Below are positions 8,005-16,640 of a stretch of DNA of 64,000 nt, piece by piece. The position numbers and the translations under genes are program-made. The DNA comes from Stigmatella ashevillena (GTDB taxonomy: Bacteria > Myxococcota > Myxococcia > Myxococcales > Myxococcaceae): contig NZ_JAQNDM010000002.1 in assembly GCF_028368975.1 (NCBI RefSeq), forward strand, positions 5,512,425 to 5,576,424. Direction: 5' to 3'. Every line of letters begins with the position of its first letter. The stretch's first letter is position 1. The notes below the pieces were generated by a model. That model saw only the letters and a list, made by a program, of their open reading frames with translations. It made no database searches and was not told the DNA's origin.

Positions 8005-11000
8005 GTCGCGTTACCTCCACCTCGATGACGAGGTCCAAAGCCTCGCCACGCAGAAATTCCAGAAGCTGCTCCCTGTGCGCGAGTAGCCGCCGCCCGACGG
8101 AGCGCGTGCCGGAGTTCTGGCGGTCCTCGTCCTCCTGGTGTTCGCCCCAGGTCTCGTGAATGAACATTGGAGGCTGCGACACGTCCCGCGACCAGCGCGG
8201 CGCGTCCGAGGAGTCCCTGGCCAGCCCACAGGCGGCTTGGACACGCTTCCCCGGCAACGTGTCGACGTATCGGGCGTAGCCCTTAAATGGGTCGTTCTCG
8301 TCGATGCCCTGGTCACGCTGCGGGCTGTGGAGCCAACCCAGCAGCCGGTAGGGCGGCTCGTCGATTTCGAACTGGCCCTCGCCCTCGTCCGGCAGCTTGA
8401 AGGCCCAGGGGTCCTCCATGGTCTGAAGAGCGCGCAGCAGGGCAGACACCGTCGCGGGCTCGACAAGCGCGCTGGAGACGCGGAACTCCTGCGAGCGGTC
8501 GCCCGCAGTCGTCCGCTCGTCCCCATCCACCACGATGTAATCGGGCCGCTCGGGCGGGAGCAAGGCGAGTCGGTGATCCGCCTCGCTGATGGAGGCGAGC
8601 CAGTTCGGCAGCGGGTCGCTTGCCAGCAACCAGTGACGAGGGTGCAGCGGTGTCGGCACCAGCAGGTCGGCCGACCACAGTGGTGGCTCGGACGTCTGGT
8701 TGCGCCGGATGCGGCTGCCGAGATCGTTCCAGCCGTCCGGTTCGGCCTCCGGCAACGGGACCGTCTTCGCCAACTCGCCCGCTGCGCACCACATGGCGTG
8801 CCACTCAAGGTGGGTTCTCAGCGGCTCGATGGTGGGACTGGAGCCATGCCGGTGGTACGTCAGCCCCCGGTCGCTGTCGAAGCGGAAACGTGGCGGCAAC
8901 CTGGGGACGTCGTCCATCGCCGACTGGCTCCACCCCCAGACGTCAACAATCCAGCGCTCGGCTTCGTCCAGGAACCTGGCGCCGTCCAGTCCCGCGAAGG
9001 CCCGCAGCATTGGCTCGTACCAGTACGGCAGGGTGTCCATCATGTCGAAGAGGAAGCGCCGTTCACCCCGCTCGTGCCTGAACCCGGCGCGTCCGTAGCG
9101 GTCCTCCACCTTGACCCTTGCGAGCGGGGACTGGTTCACCTTTGCGAGGCGCTCGAGTTCGGCTGGCGTCGGCGCCAGCACGCCCGCGGCGACGAGCTTG
9201 TCGCACGCGTCGCGCGCGAAGGCACGCAACAGGAGATGCGGGAAGGAGTCGTCGAGGGCCGTATCCAGCAGCACACGACCGGCGACCCTTGCGACATCCG
9301 GGCACTCGCCCGAAATCCGGTCCAGCGCGATGACGGCCCAGAGGCGAGCGGCGAGCGCGTAGAAGGCCGGGCTGGGGCCGGAGAAGACCGGCTCCTCCTG
9401 CCGCCCGTGCTGGACCACGAAGGCCGCGACCGTGTCCCGCTCGCCGGTCCGCGCCAAGCGCCTGACGGCGTGCGCCGCCCGCCAGCGTGCCCGAGTGTCT
9501 GGCGAGCCCAGTTGTGCCACCACGAACCGCGAGACAGCCTCCGTAGCGGTCGCTGGCAATTGGGTGGCCGGTCCGACGCGCTCCAGGTGTATCTCGGCAA
9601 TGCGCGACGCGAGACGTCCCACATACCAGTCGAAGACGTCCGCCGCCTCAGCACTTGGCAGCATCCCGCCAACGTACGCCACGAGGCCGAAGATCACGTC
9701 GGGAGTCAGTGCGTCCACGTGCCTCTGGATGGCCTCAAGAAGGAGATCCCGCTGTGCCTCCGCTGACAGCCCCGTGCGGAACAGGAAGGGCGTGAGTACG
9801 TCCGAGCCGTAGGGAGGGCCTTGCGCGAGCCTCGGGAGCCAGGCCTTGACGAGGTCGGGCAGATGGGCCGCGCACCAAGTGTCCACACCGAGAGTTCGCC
9901 AAGCGTCCAGCGCGCTCGCTAGCGCGGGCACCACACCGCCCTCCCCGTCATCCTTCCCCATTGCCAACAAGGCGTCGAGGTGGCGGCTCCGATCGCGCAT
10001 CTGCACGGAGCCGCGCGCGATGGCCAGGATTTCGGTCTGGGACAGGTAGGTCTTCTCCTCGCGAGCGCGGTCCTGGAGTGCCTGGACGGCAGTTGCCAGG
10101 GCCGCCGCGTCCACAACAACCTCGCGTGTCCACGTGTACTGTGCAAGGGCGCCGTTAGCTGGTCCCGACTGGCCCCCGGGCCTCGGCTCTGGCGCAGGGT
10201 GGAGAATCGTCCGCTCGAAGCGCTCCCGCGCGAGCGCCTCCCCGGCAAGGGGCCCGGTCGGCTCGACCGGGGTGCCGAACAGCTCCGAGGGCGCTCCCTC
10301 GCGACCCGGGCGTAGGAGCAGGTCCCTCGCGGCCTCTTCTTGGAGCGTACTCAGGTTCGGGTCGTCAATGGCCCGTGCCCTTGCGAGCGAGGCCTCAAGG
10401 ACCTCGTCGTCATGCTCTAGCGCGAGCGCGAGCGCGGCGGCCTGGGCGGGACTGAACGCGCCCGTGTCCAGCGAGGCACGCAAGACCGAGGGGAGCGTCT
10501 CCGAGAGGTCGACCATCCCGCGTGCGTCCCACCTTGAGACGGCGGCGAGCGCGAGGGACGCGTCGAGGCGGGCGAGGGCGCCCATAGACTGCCCCCAGGG
10601 GAAGTGCCGGTCGCCGTCGAGCCGAACGACGGCGTCGGCCACGATCTCGCCGAGCGCGAGCGCGGTCCGGCGCCGGTCGGGGACTGCCACTCCGGCGTGA
10701 CGGACGAGCTTTTCCAGCATGACGAGCTTCGCGCGTCCCTCGGTGTCGAGTTCCCCCGCCGCAGCCACTGCGAGGCGGAAGACCTGCCCGGCGTCGTCCG
10801 GGCTTAACGGCACGAGGAGGCGCGCGTGCCGCACCAGGGTGTCGGACTTGTGCCGGGCGCCCATCCGGATTTCGGAAGTCGCCTTCGCAGCGGCCTCAAG
10901 TGCCGTGACGAGCGCCTCGTGCAATTCGCCCCGAAGCGAGAGGCGCGAGAGCAGACCCTGGTCCGGGGCCCGGTGGCCTTCCCTCCAGGCACCGTCGATG

Positions 11001-14000
11001 CCGAAGGCGAGTTCCTTCAGAAGTGCCGAGTCGTGATCGGTCGCGAGGAGGACGAGCAGGTGGCGTGCCGCCAGGGTCCGGGCGTCGTTGATGCCGACGC
11101 CGTCCCACCGGCGCCAGCCGGCCTGCCCGAATGAGCCAGCGGCCCGCTTGAGGTCCTCGACTGCCCGCTCTCCCGTTTGCAGCCCCGCCAGAGCGCAGCC
11201 GACAACGGCGTAGGACGGGAACACCGCCTCCGTGAACTCGCGGAGTTCACGCTCGTGGCGTTCCATGTACTCGTCGTCCGTCCGCCTTCTCTCAGCGCCC
11301 TTGGACTCCTCCCGCAGCCTCGGCTTGAAGACGCCGGAGGCGGCGGGGACGCGCCCGGCGCGGGCCTCCCGCAGCGCGTAGGCGCGGAACAAGACGTCGA
11401 GCTTTTGCGGGCTGGACGTGTGGTACCTATCGATCCGTTGCTGCCCCGACTCTAGGAGACGGTCGAGGATGGAATCCACGCCAGCCCGCGAAGGGGCGCG
11501 CGCGGTCAGCACCTCGCATCCTGTCAGGAGGAGGTCGACGAGTCGGGATTGGAGCGAGTCTCGGTCTTGGAATTCGTCAAAAAACCTAGCGGCGCCGACG
11601 CGTCGGGAAAGCCGCACGAGGCCAGTCTCCAAGAGGCCGGGGTCGATAGGGCGCCCGGCTAGAGCGAGGGGAACCCGGAGGAAGAGCCCGTACGTAGGTC
11701 CCAGACCTTCCTCGCCAAGCAGTACCTCCAACGCAGCGGCCCGCCCCTCAGCGATGAGACGGGGCGGCAGCGCCAGTGCGACCTCAAGGACGAAGCGCGG
11801 CCTCCAGCACTCCAAATGCCGCAGGAGCGACGTCGGCCCTTCCAGCTTGAAGGCGGCCTCTGCGTCCGCAGCGACCGCCGCGGCGTCGAGCGGCCAAGTC
11901 TCAGCGCTTCGGCCTCCTGGTTCCGGCGGGGCGGATTTCCTCGCCTCCATCCACGCGCCGGTCAGCCGCATACCCTCGCGGTACGAGATGGCGTCGCCGC
12001 TCTCGGCGTGGACGACGAGCTGGTGGAACAGGAGCTGGCCGTGGTTTGGCCGGTAGTCGGGATCCGACAGGAGTACACGCCCAATTGTGTCGGTGGCGAA
12101 GCGTGCCGCAAGGTCCGGGTTGTCAACGAGAAGGCTCCGCAACGCGTCTTCCGTGTGAATGCCCTCCGCCCCGAGGAGGACGTAGCGTAGGGCGCGGGAC
12201 GGGGCCCCAGCGGCGCGTGAGGCAGATAGGGCAAGCCGCAGCCGCTGGACCTCCGCCTCGCGCCGCTGGATGGGGTCACGGATGACGGCTGGGACCGGTT
12301 CCTTCTCGACCAAGTCGAGCAGTTCAGGAAAGCGTTCTGCGGAGGACAGAGCTGGGGCCACGTGGATCGCCGCGTAGGAATCGTCCTGCGCCCGGGACAA
12401 GAGCCAAGTCGCGGCGCGGTCCCTCACGCGGGCCAGCTTCGGCTCGGCCTGCTCGCGGACAAACGCCTCGAAGTCCTCGTCGGCGAAGCCTGCCGTCTCG
12501 CCCTCCAAGCGTATCCCGGGCGCGAGGTCCGAGCACATGTCGCGCACCTGGGGTTTCGGCAGATTCAGGACCGCTGCGAGCGCGTCCAGAGGGACGGGGC
12601 GAGCGAGGGCTACGAGGCCCGCGCAGAGGCTTGCCATCTCCTGGGGGTTCCCGTTCTTCGCGAGGGCCTCCCGGAACTGCTCCTCGAAGACGTCCGCGAG
12701 GGACTTACCGGGGCGCAGCCGCTCCAAGACGAATTCCGGCTCGGTGGCCTTCCCCTTGAACGCGTAGGCCTGCACCCGCGGGCTGCCGTTGGAGAGCCGG
12801 TGGAACTCGTTGATCCAGCCCTCCGGTGCCGCCCAGCGCAGCCGGACGTACTCTGCGGTCTCTACTGGCGTGAATGGCCCGAGGGGCACAAGCTCGTAGC
12901 CTCCCGAGAGCCGCAGGTCAGGCAGCCGGCCCGTCCGCGCGGTCACGATAAAGCGTACGTTGGGCGGCAGTCCCTGCAGCAGCACGAAGTCGTGGACGAA
13001 GGACGTCTCCGGGAAGCCGCGCTCGCGCGCGGCGATCACGGAGTTGTCGGCGGCATCGATGGCGATTACCAGGAGCCCCTCGGGGCTGGCGGCGGCGAGG
13101 ACCTCTGCCGCGTGGCGTAAGCGGTGCATGAAGAGCCGCGGGAAGTCAGACGTGCTATGCCGCGACAGGAGCAACGGCAGCCGGAGCTTGGTCGCTACCT
13201 CGTTCGCGAGTTGCACGAAGGCGTCGGCGGGCCTGTGCCGCAAGGCCGCAGGGTCGAGGTAGCGCCCACCGCCGTAGCAGTCGAAGACCACCATGACGGA
13301 ACCCGGCGGCAGGTCCCCCTCGATCTGTTGGAGCGCCGTGGTCTTTCCCACGCCTCCCTCACCGTGCAGGCAAAGGTACTGCCGCGTTCCGAGGAGCCGG
13401 GTCGCACCTTCGACCGCCACCCGCCGTACCAGCCGCTCCGTGCGGGCAATGTCGGCTGGGCAGGGGGAAAGGGCGTGAGAGTCAGACACCCCGAGGGCAT
13501 GGACCAGTACCGCCTCCCGGGTGATGGGGGCACGGTCATTTTCCGGCAGCATCCGTTCGCGCACGAACTGCCGGAGCGTCAGCGTGAGGCCTCTGGCATC
13601 CAGGTCGGTCCAGGACGCAATGGATCTCAGGACGCGGTCCTCAAGCGCGAAGCGCGAGCCCGCGTTGGAGTCGAGGTCGAGCGAGGCCGCGAACTCACGG
13701 AACTCCTCGGGAGTGAGGCCCGAGGCGTAGGCCAGCTTCACCTCGTCGGCGTCCTTGGGATCCGGATCCCGCTTCGGTACTGTGAGCGTCGCAGTGCTGG
13801 CGCGCAGCACAGCCTCCTGGAGTTCTGGGGCAACCGGCTGGTTCGTGACCAGCGCCACGCGAGGAGGAGGCGCGCCGGGCCGCAGGTCGCGTATCGCCTT
13901 CCACGCCTTGGCCAGCCGGGCGATGACCGAGCCGTCCTTCGCCTTCCCGCTCCCCGCCTTGGAGTAGGTCAGGCGTGCAACGGTCCATGGCGCCCCTGGA

Positions 14001-14251
14001 GAGGAGCCGGAGTACTTGAGCTGCTCGATCCTGACCTGGCTCGCGGACGCCGCAGCCGTCCCGCCGAAGTACAGGGCGCAGTCGACGCCGTCCCAGGTGT
14101 CTGCGCTCGCGCCAGGTTCCAGCATGCCTTCAACAGAGAGCGCCTGGAGGTCATCCTCGCTGTTCAGCAGCCGGATGGCCTGGCGGGTGGCCCATAGCTC
14201 GTGGAAGTCGTCCCCGGTGTTGGAGCCGCGCGCCCCCCTGTAGTCGGTCAA
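7853..14251 (-). CDS. Avs-like STAND NTPase with nuclease-like N-terminus
   Basis: A giant 2132-residue protein. Residues 1-100 resemble Cap4/DUF4297-type nuclease domains: GDDFHELWATRQA, then an Asp in DGVDCALYFGG (54-64) and QLK (77-79). A STAND P-loop ATPase follows: Walker A GEGGVGKT (297-304), the characteristic VVFDCYGGGRYLDP (321-334), Walker B LLVIAIDAAD (393-402) and a sensor RFIVTARTGR (433-442). The remaining 1500 residues look like an alpha-solenoid sensor. This architecture matches Avs/AVAST antiphage proteins, which bind a phage protein, oligomerise and cut DNA to kill the infected cell. The start is TTG at 14251 with GTGAGG just before it. I cannot assign an Avs type without alignment. 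Confidence 0.82.
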   Translation of the reverse strand: MTDYRGARGSNTGDDFHELWATRQAIRLLNSEDDLQALSVEGMLEPGASADTWDGVDCALYFGGTAAASASQVRIEQLKYSGSSPGAPWTVARLTYSKAGSGKAKDGSVIARLAKAWKAIRDLRPGAPPPRVALVTNQPVAPELQEAVLRASTATLTVPKRDPDPKDADEVKLAYASGLTPEEFREFAASLDLDSNAGSRFALEDRVLRSIASWTDLDARGLTLTLRQFVRERMLPENDRAPITREAVLVHALGVSDSHALSPCPADIARTERLVRRVAVEGATRLLGTRQYLCLHGEGGVGKTTALQQIEGDLPPGSVMVVFDCYGGGRYLDPAALRHRPADAFVQLANEVATKLRLPLLLSRHSTSDFPRLFMHRLRHAAEVLAAASPEGLLVIAIDAADNSVIAARERGFPETSFVHDFVLLQGLPPNVRFIVTARTGRLPDLRLSGGYELVPLGPFTPVETAEYVRLRWAAPEGWINEFHRLSNGSPRVQAYAFKGKATEPEFVLERLRPGKSLADVFEEQFREALAKNGNPQEMASLCAGLVALARPVPLDALAAVLNLPKPQVRDMCSDLAPGIRLEGETAGFADEDFEAFVREQAEPKLARVRDRAATWLLSRAQDDSYAAIHVAPALSSAERFPELLDLVEKEPVPAVIRDPIQRREAEVQRLRLALSASRAAGAPSRALRYVLLGAEGIHTEDALRSLLVDNPDLAARFATDTIGRVLLSDPDYRPNHGQLLFHQLVVHAESGDAISYREGMRLTGAWMEARKSAPPEPGGRSAETWPLDAAAVAADAEAAFKLEGPTSLLRHLECWRPRFVLEVALALPPRLIAEGRAAALEVLLGEEGLGPTYGLFLRVPLALAGRPIDPGLLETGLVRLSRRVGAARFFDEFQDRDSLQSRLVDLLLTGCEVLTARAPSRAGVDSILDRLLESGQQRIDRYHTSSPQKLDVLFRAYALREARAGRVPAASGVFKPRLREESKGAERRRTDDEYMERHERELREFTEAVFPSYAVVGCALAGLQTGERAVEDLKRAAGSFGQAGWRRWDGVGINDARTLAARHLLVLLATDHDSALLKELAFGIDGAWREGHRAPDQGLLSRLSLRGELHEALVTALEAAAKATSEIRMGARHKSDTLVRHARLLVPLSPDDAGQVFRLAVAAAGELDTEGRAKLVMLEKLVRHAGVAVPDRRRTALALGEIVADAVVRLDGDRHFPWGQSMGALARLDASLALAAVSRWDARGMVDLSETLPSVLRASLDTGAFSPAQAAALALALEHDDEVLEASLARARAIDDPNLSTLQEEAARDLLLRPGREGAPSELFGTPVEPTGPLAGEALARERFERTILHPAPEPRPGGQSGPANGALAQYTWTREVVVDAAALATAVQALQDRAREEKTYLSQTEILAIARGSVQMRDRSRHLDALLAMGKDDGEGGVVPALASALDAWRTLGVDTWCAAHLPDLVKAWLPRLAQGPPYGSDVLTPFLFRTGLSAEAQRDLLLEAIQRHVDALTPDVIFGLVAYVGGMLPSAEAADVFDWYVGRLASRIAEIHLERVGPATQLPATATEAVSRFVVAQLGSPDTRARWRAAHAVRRLARTGERDTVAAFVVQHGRQEEPVFSGPSPAFYALAARLWAVIALDRISGECPDVARVAGRVLLDTALDDSFPHLLLRAFARDACDKLVAAGVLAPTPAELERLAKVNQSPLARVKVEDRYGRAGFRHERGERRFLFDMMDTLPYWYEPMLRAFAGLDGARFLDEAERWIVDVWGWSQSAMDDVPRLPPRFRFDSDRGLTYHRHGSSPTIEPLRTHLEWHAMWCAAGELAKTVPLPEAEPDGWNDLGSRIRRNQTSEPPLWSADLLVPTPLHPRHWLLASDPLPNWLASISEADHRLALLPPERPDYIVVDGDERTTAGDRSQEFRVSSALVEPATVSALLRALQTMEDPWAFKLPDEGEGQFEIDEPPYRLLGWLHSPQRDQGIDENDPFKGYARYVDTLPGKRVQAACGLARDSSDAPRWSRDVSQPPMFIHETWGEHQEDEDRQNSGTRSVGRRLLAHREQLLEFLRGEALDLVIEVEVTRRGRETQRHAGAEGIEPPEGRFYRVYRLDGGGGLHIAEGHLGAWAGAGPQP

Positions 14252-14256
14252 GCCTC

Positions 14257-14345
14257 ACCCCCGGCGCCACACCGAACCAGCGCGGCGACTCGCCGCGTGT
14301 GGCGCGGTCCAGTGTTATCAACACTCTACCGACGTGCCACACGGT
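14257..14345. promoter_or_regulatory. Nested inverted repeats upstream of the Avs-like gene
   Basis: Three copies of CCACAC/GTGTGG occur in alternating orientation (about 14261, 14297 and 14335). Between the last two is the perfect palindrome AGTGTT-ATC-AACACT at 14311-14325. The outer pair GTGTGGC/GCCACAC can form a stem around it. This is the only non-coding DNA between the defence operon and element A, so it is a good candidate operator/promoter region. Confidence 0.5.
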
Positions 14346-14394
14346 GGGACAAGGCTGCGGCATCGGCTCGGCCGCTCGTTGGCCGACAATGCGT

Positions 14395-14930
14395 TCAGTG
14401 CCCCGGCAGAAGTAATGCGACCAACCGCGCGAGTGCTTTGATCCTCGGACTGTCCAAGCGAGCGAGGCGGCGCAAGAGGCGGCGCTTCTCGGGCGTATCA
14501 TTCAGGCCGGGCGGCACTGTGTTTGCCCCGGGGGCGCTCTGCCCCATTTCCACCTCGGCAAACCCCATCAGTTCATGGGGCCCGCTGCCGAGAATCAGGC
14601 ACAGGCGCAGCAACGTGGGAAGACTCGGCTGCCCGCTCGCTTGCGTGCCTGCTTGAGCGCTGCGCCAAGGGTAGCCGGTAATCGACGCTGCCGGATCTCG
14701 ATGTGTCGCGGCAGTGGAGAGGGCTTGCGGTTGCGCTCCGTGGGGCGCCGGGAGCGTGCAGCGGCGAGAGGTTTCGCGGGGGCTCTTGGCATACGGAACC
14801 TGCGGGCGTTGTCCTGTCGGACGGGTGAAGGCCCCAAGGGCCAGCGGCGGAAGGCTACGGTCAGAGGGGGAGACGCGCACAGGGGGCTTGGCTGCCGTCC
14901 ACCTCGAAGACAAGCCGATCCCATCATCGG
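14395..14930 (-). pseudogene. Broken XRE-family regulator of element A
   Basis: The two halves align to the intact XRE regulator of element B. The N-terminal part contains LGAALKQARKRAG, and the C-terminal part in another frame contains SLPTLLRLCLIL, GLNDTPEKRRLLRRLARL and ALLLPGH. The roughly 80 bp that encode the recognition helices (LTQEEVADGAG...MLP in B) are deleted and the frame shifts at the junction (about 14628). The DNA-binding domain is gone, so the regulator cannot work. It lies downstream of the pseudokinase gene. Confidence 0.75.
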
Positions 14931-14982
14931 CACGACGCCGAAGCAGGCCTGCGGGGAGCGTGAGAGAGGGCGCGGCGGGTAG

Positions 14983-16182
14983 CTAGGGAGTGCTGTCCCG
15001 CTCGTTGGTGATGTCCTCTCCCGTCACCATGTTGGGTGGTAGCTGGCTCTCGCTCGTGGGCCCGAGAACGCTACGGCTCATGCTGGCCCCCGTCAGAGAG
15101 AGCAGCACCTCGTCTAACGCCTCCTTGGGCCCGTAGGGGGCTCCCAGCGCAGCAAGTCCCGCCCGCAGATCGGCCTCCACGTCAGCCGCCGACTGATAGC
15201 GATCTTCTGGGTCCCGCTGGATCAACCTGCGGACAATGGAGCGCAGAGGATGCGCTAGCGGCTCGGTGATCTCGTTCACTTCTTCCCGGGTGAACGTGGC
15301 AGCCCGCAGGATGCAGTCTTCCGCATGATCCGGTAGGTCTGCCTCCATGGCCGTAATCGCCGCGTCCAGAACCTTCCCCTTTACCTTCTCCGTTAGCGCC
15401 TCCTCCAAGTCGTCGGGCCGCACGGTAGCCGTGCTGTAGAGGTGTCGCCAAGTGGCCAACTCCAGCAGCATCAGCCCCAGTGAGAACAGATCCGAGCGCG
15501 GATCCGTCTCCTCGCATAGCAACGCCTCGGGGGAACAATAGAACACGTCGCCATGAGGGCGCGGCAGCGTCGATGCCACTCGGCCCGGCAGTAGGGAGCG
15601 CGCGCGGGCAAAGTCCGTCAGTATCACCCCTCCCTCTGGCTCCAGGAAGATGCGGGCGGGGTTCAAGTCCCGATGAACGATGCCCAGCGGGGCGCCGTTC
15701 TCGTCCTTGCAGGTGTGCGCGTAGTGCAGGGCGCCCGCAGCCTCGGCGCCCACGTAGAGGCAGAACGCCGGGGAGAGGAGTTTTTCGCGCATCTGCGAGT
15801 AGGTGATCAGAGTGTTGATCGAGGTGCCCTCTACACGGTCGGACACGATGTAGAGGACGCCTTGAACTTCGTAGGGCCCAAGAGTGCGGGCGATCCTCGG
15901 ATGTTGCAGGTACGTGGCGAGGTGCGCCTCTTCCCGGAGCCGCGCGCGCATCCTTTCCAGCAATTCGGGATCGTCAGACGACGTAGGCGGAAGGCTGCGG
16001 ACGATGACTTCCCGCAGGCGCTTCTTCTCAGTGCGTTCATAGGCTGGGACGGTCATTTCCCCGAGCCTGGATTGGGCCAACTCTTCGACCAACGGTCGAA
16101 ACAGATCGACCTCATACGAGAGATCGCCATGAGAGAAGAGAATCACCCCCGGGACGCTCCAGGGTTGGCGAGCAGTAGCCAT
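14983..16182 (-). CDS. Pseudokinase-like Hanks-fold protein (element A)
   Basis: A 399-residue protein with a kinase fold over residues 35-340. The usual VAIK lysine is Arg (VIVR, residue 62). The catalytic loop reads HRDLNPAR, so the Asp (172) is kept but the metal-binding Asn is Arg (177). DFG is DFA (190-192). The motifs SPEALL, SDLFSLGLMLLEL and DPEDRYQSAADV of the C-lobe remain. These same changes occur in the element B paralogue, so they are fixed rather than random decay. It probably acts as a regulator or scaffold for the active kinase encoded upstream in the same direction. The ATG at 16182 is preceded by AGGAG. No membrane segment is seen. Confidence 0.8.
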   Translation of the reverse strand: MATARQPWSVPGVILFSHGDLSYEVDLFRPLVEELAQSRLGEMTVPAYERTEKKRLREVIVRSLPPTSSDDPELLERMRARLREEAHLATYLQHPRIARTLGPYEVQGVLYIVSDRVEGTSINTLITYSQMREKLLSPAFCLYVGAEAAGALHYAHTCKDENGAPLGIVHRDLNPARIFLEPEGGVILTDFARARSLLPGRVASTLPRPHGDVFYCSPEALLCEETDPRSDLFSLGLMLLELATWRHLYSTATVRPDDLEEALTEKVKGKVLDAAITAMEADLPDHAEDCILRAATFTREEVNEITEPLAHPLRSIVRRLIQRDPEDRYQSAADVEADLRAGLAALGAPYGPKEALDEVLLSLTGASMSRSVLGPTSESQLPPNMVTGEDITNERDSTP

Positions 16183-16311
16183 GTGGGATCGACTCCTGGC
16201 AGCGCGAGAAAGGGCGCCACCCAACGGAGGGAAACACTACCCGGCATGTGCTGGGACATGGAACGACGCTCCAGGTGAGGCGCGGCGCGATCCCTGGCTA
16301 CAGCGTCAGCG

Positions 16312-16640
16312 GAACGTCCAGCAGGGCCGCCTCGACGCGGGATGGCTCCACACCCGGCCCAGCTTCGCCTGTCCGACGCGGCGAGGGGGCTCCACGGGCC
16401 CGGCAGGCGAGCCTGGAAGCGCGAGGGCTCCATCGGGCCCGCTGTACCTGTCCGCCGTGCGCCAGCGCTCCACGGGCCCGCCAGGCGGGCCTGGAGGCGC
16501 GAGGGCTCCACCGAGCCCGCTGCACCTGTCCGACGTGCGCGAAGGCTCCACGGGCCCGGCAGGCCCACCTGGACGCGCGAGGGCTCCACCGCGCCCGCTG
16601 CACCTGTCCGACGCTCAAGCACTCTATCGGGCCCGCCTCA
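16312..16640. repeat. GC-rich repeat array A1 between the kinase genes
   Basis: About four units of 76-78 bp, each with CTCCACGGGCCC, GGCAGGC, CCTGGAGGCGCGAGGG and CACCTGTCCGACG blocks. The array begins just after the conserved TACAGCGTCAGCGGAACG and ends on the stop codon of the kinase gene. Its counterpart in element B is at 30920-31288. Short indels between units break any reading frame, so it is not coding. Confidence 0.85.

Noticed and set aside
7454-14243. Plus-strand frames opposite the Avs-like gene (for example 8138-9766)
   Set aside because: Shadows of the 2132-residue gene; Arg/Pro/Gly-rich with no motif.
16312-16640. Integron attC-type sites in the repeat arrays
   Set aside because: Units contain GGGCCC palindromes and short stems but not the R and L box core pattern, and no integron-type integrase is present.
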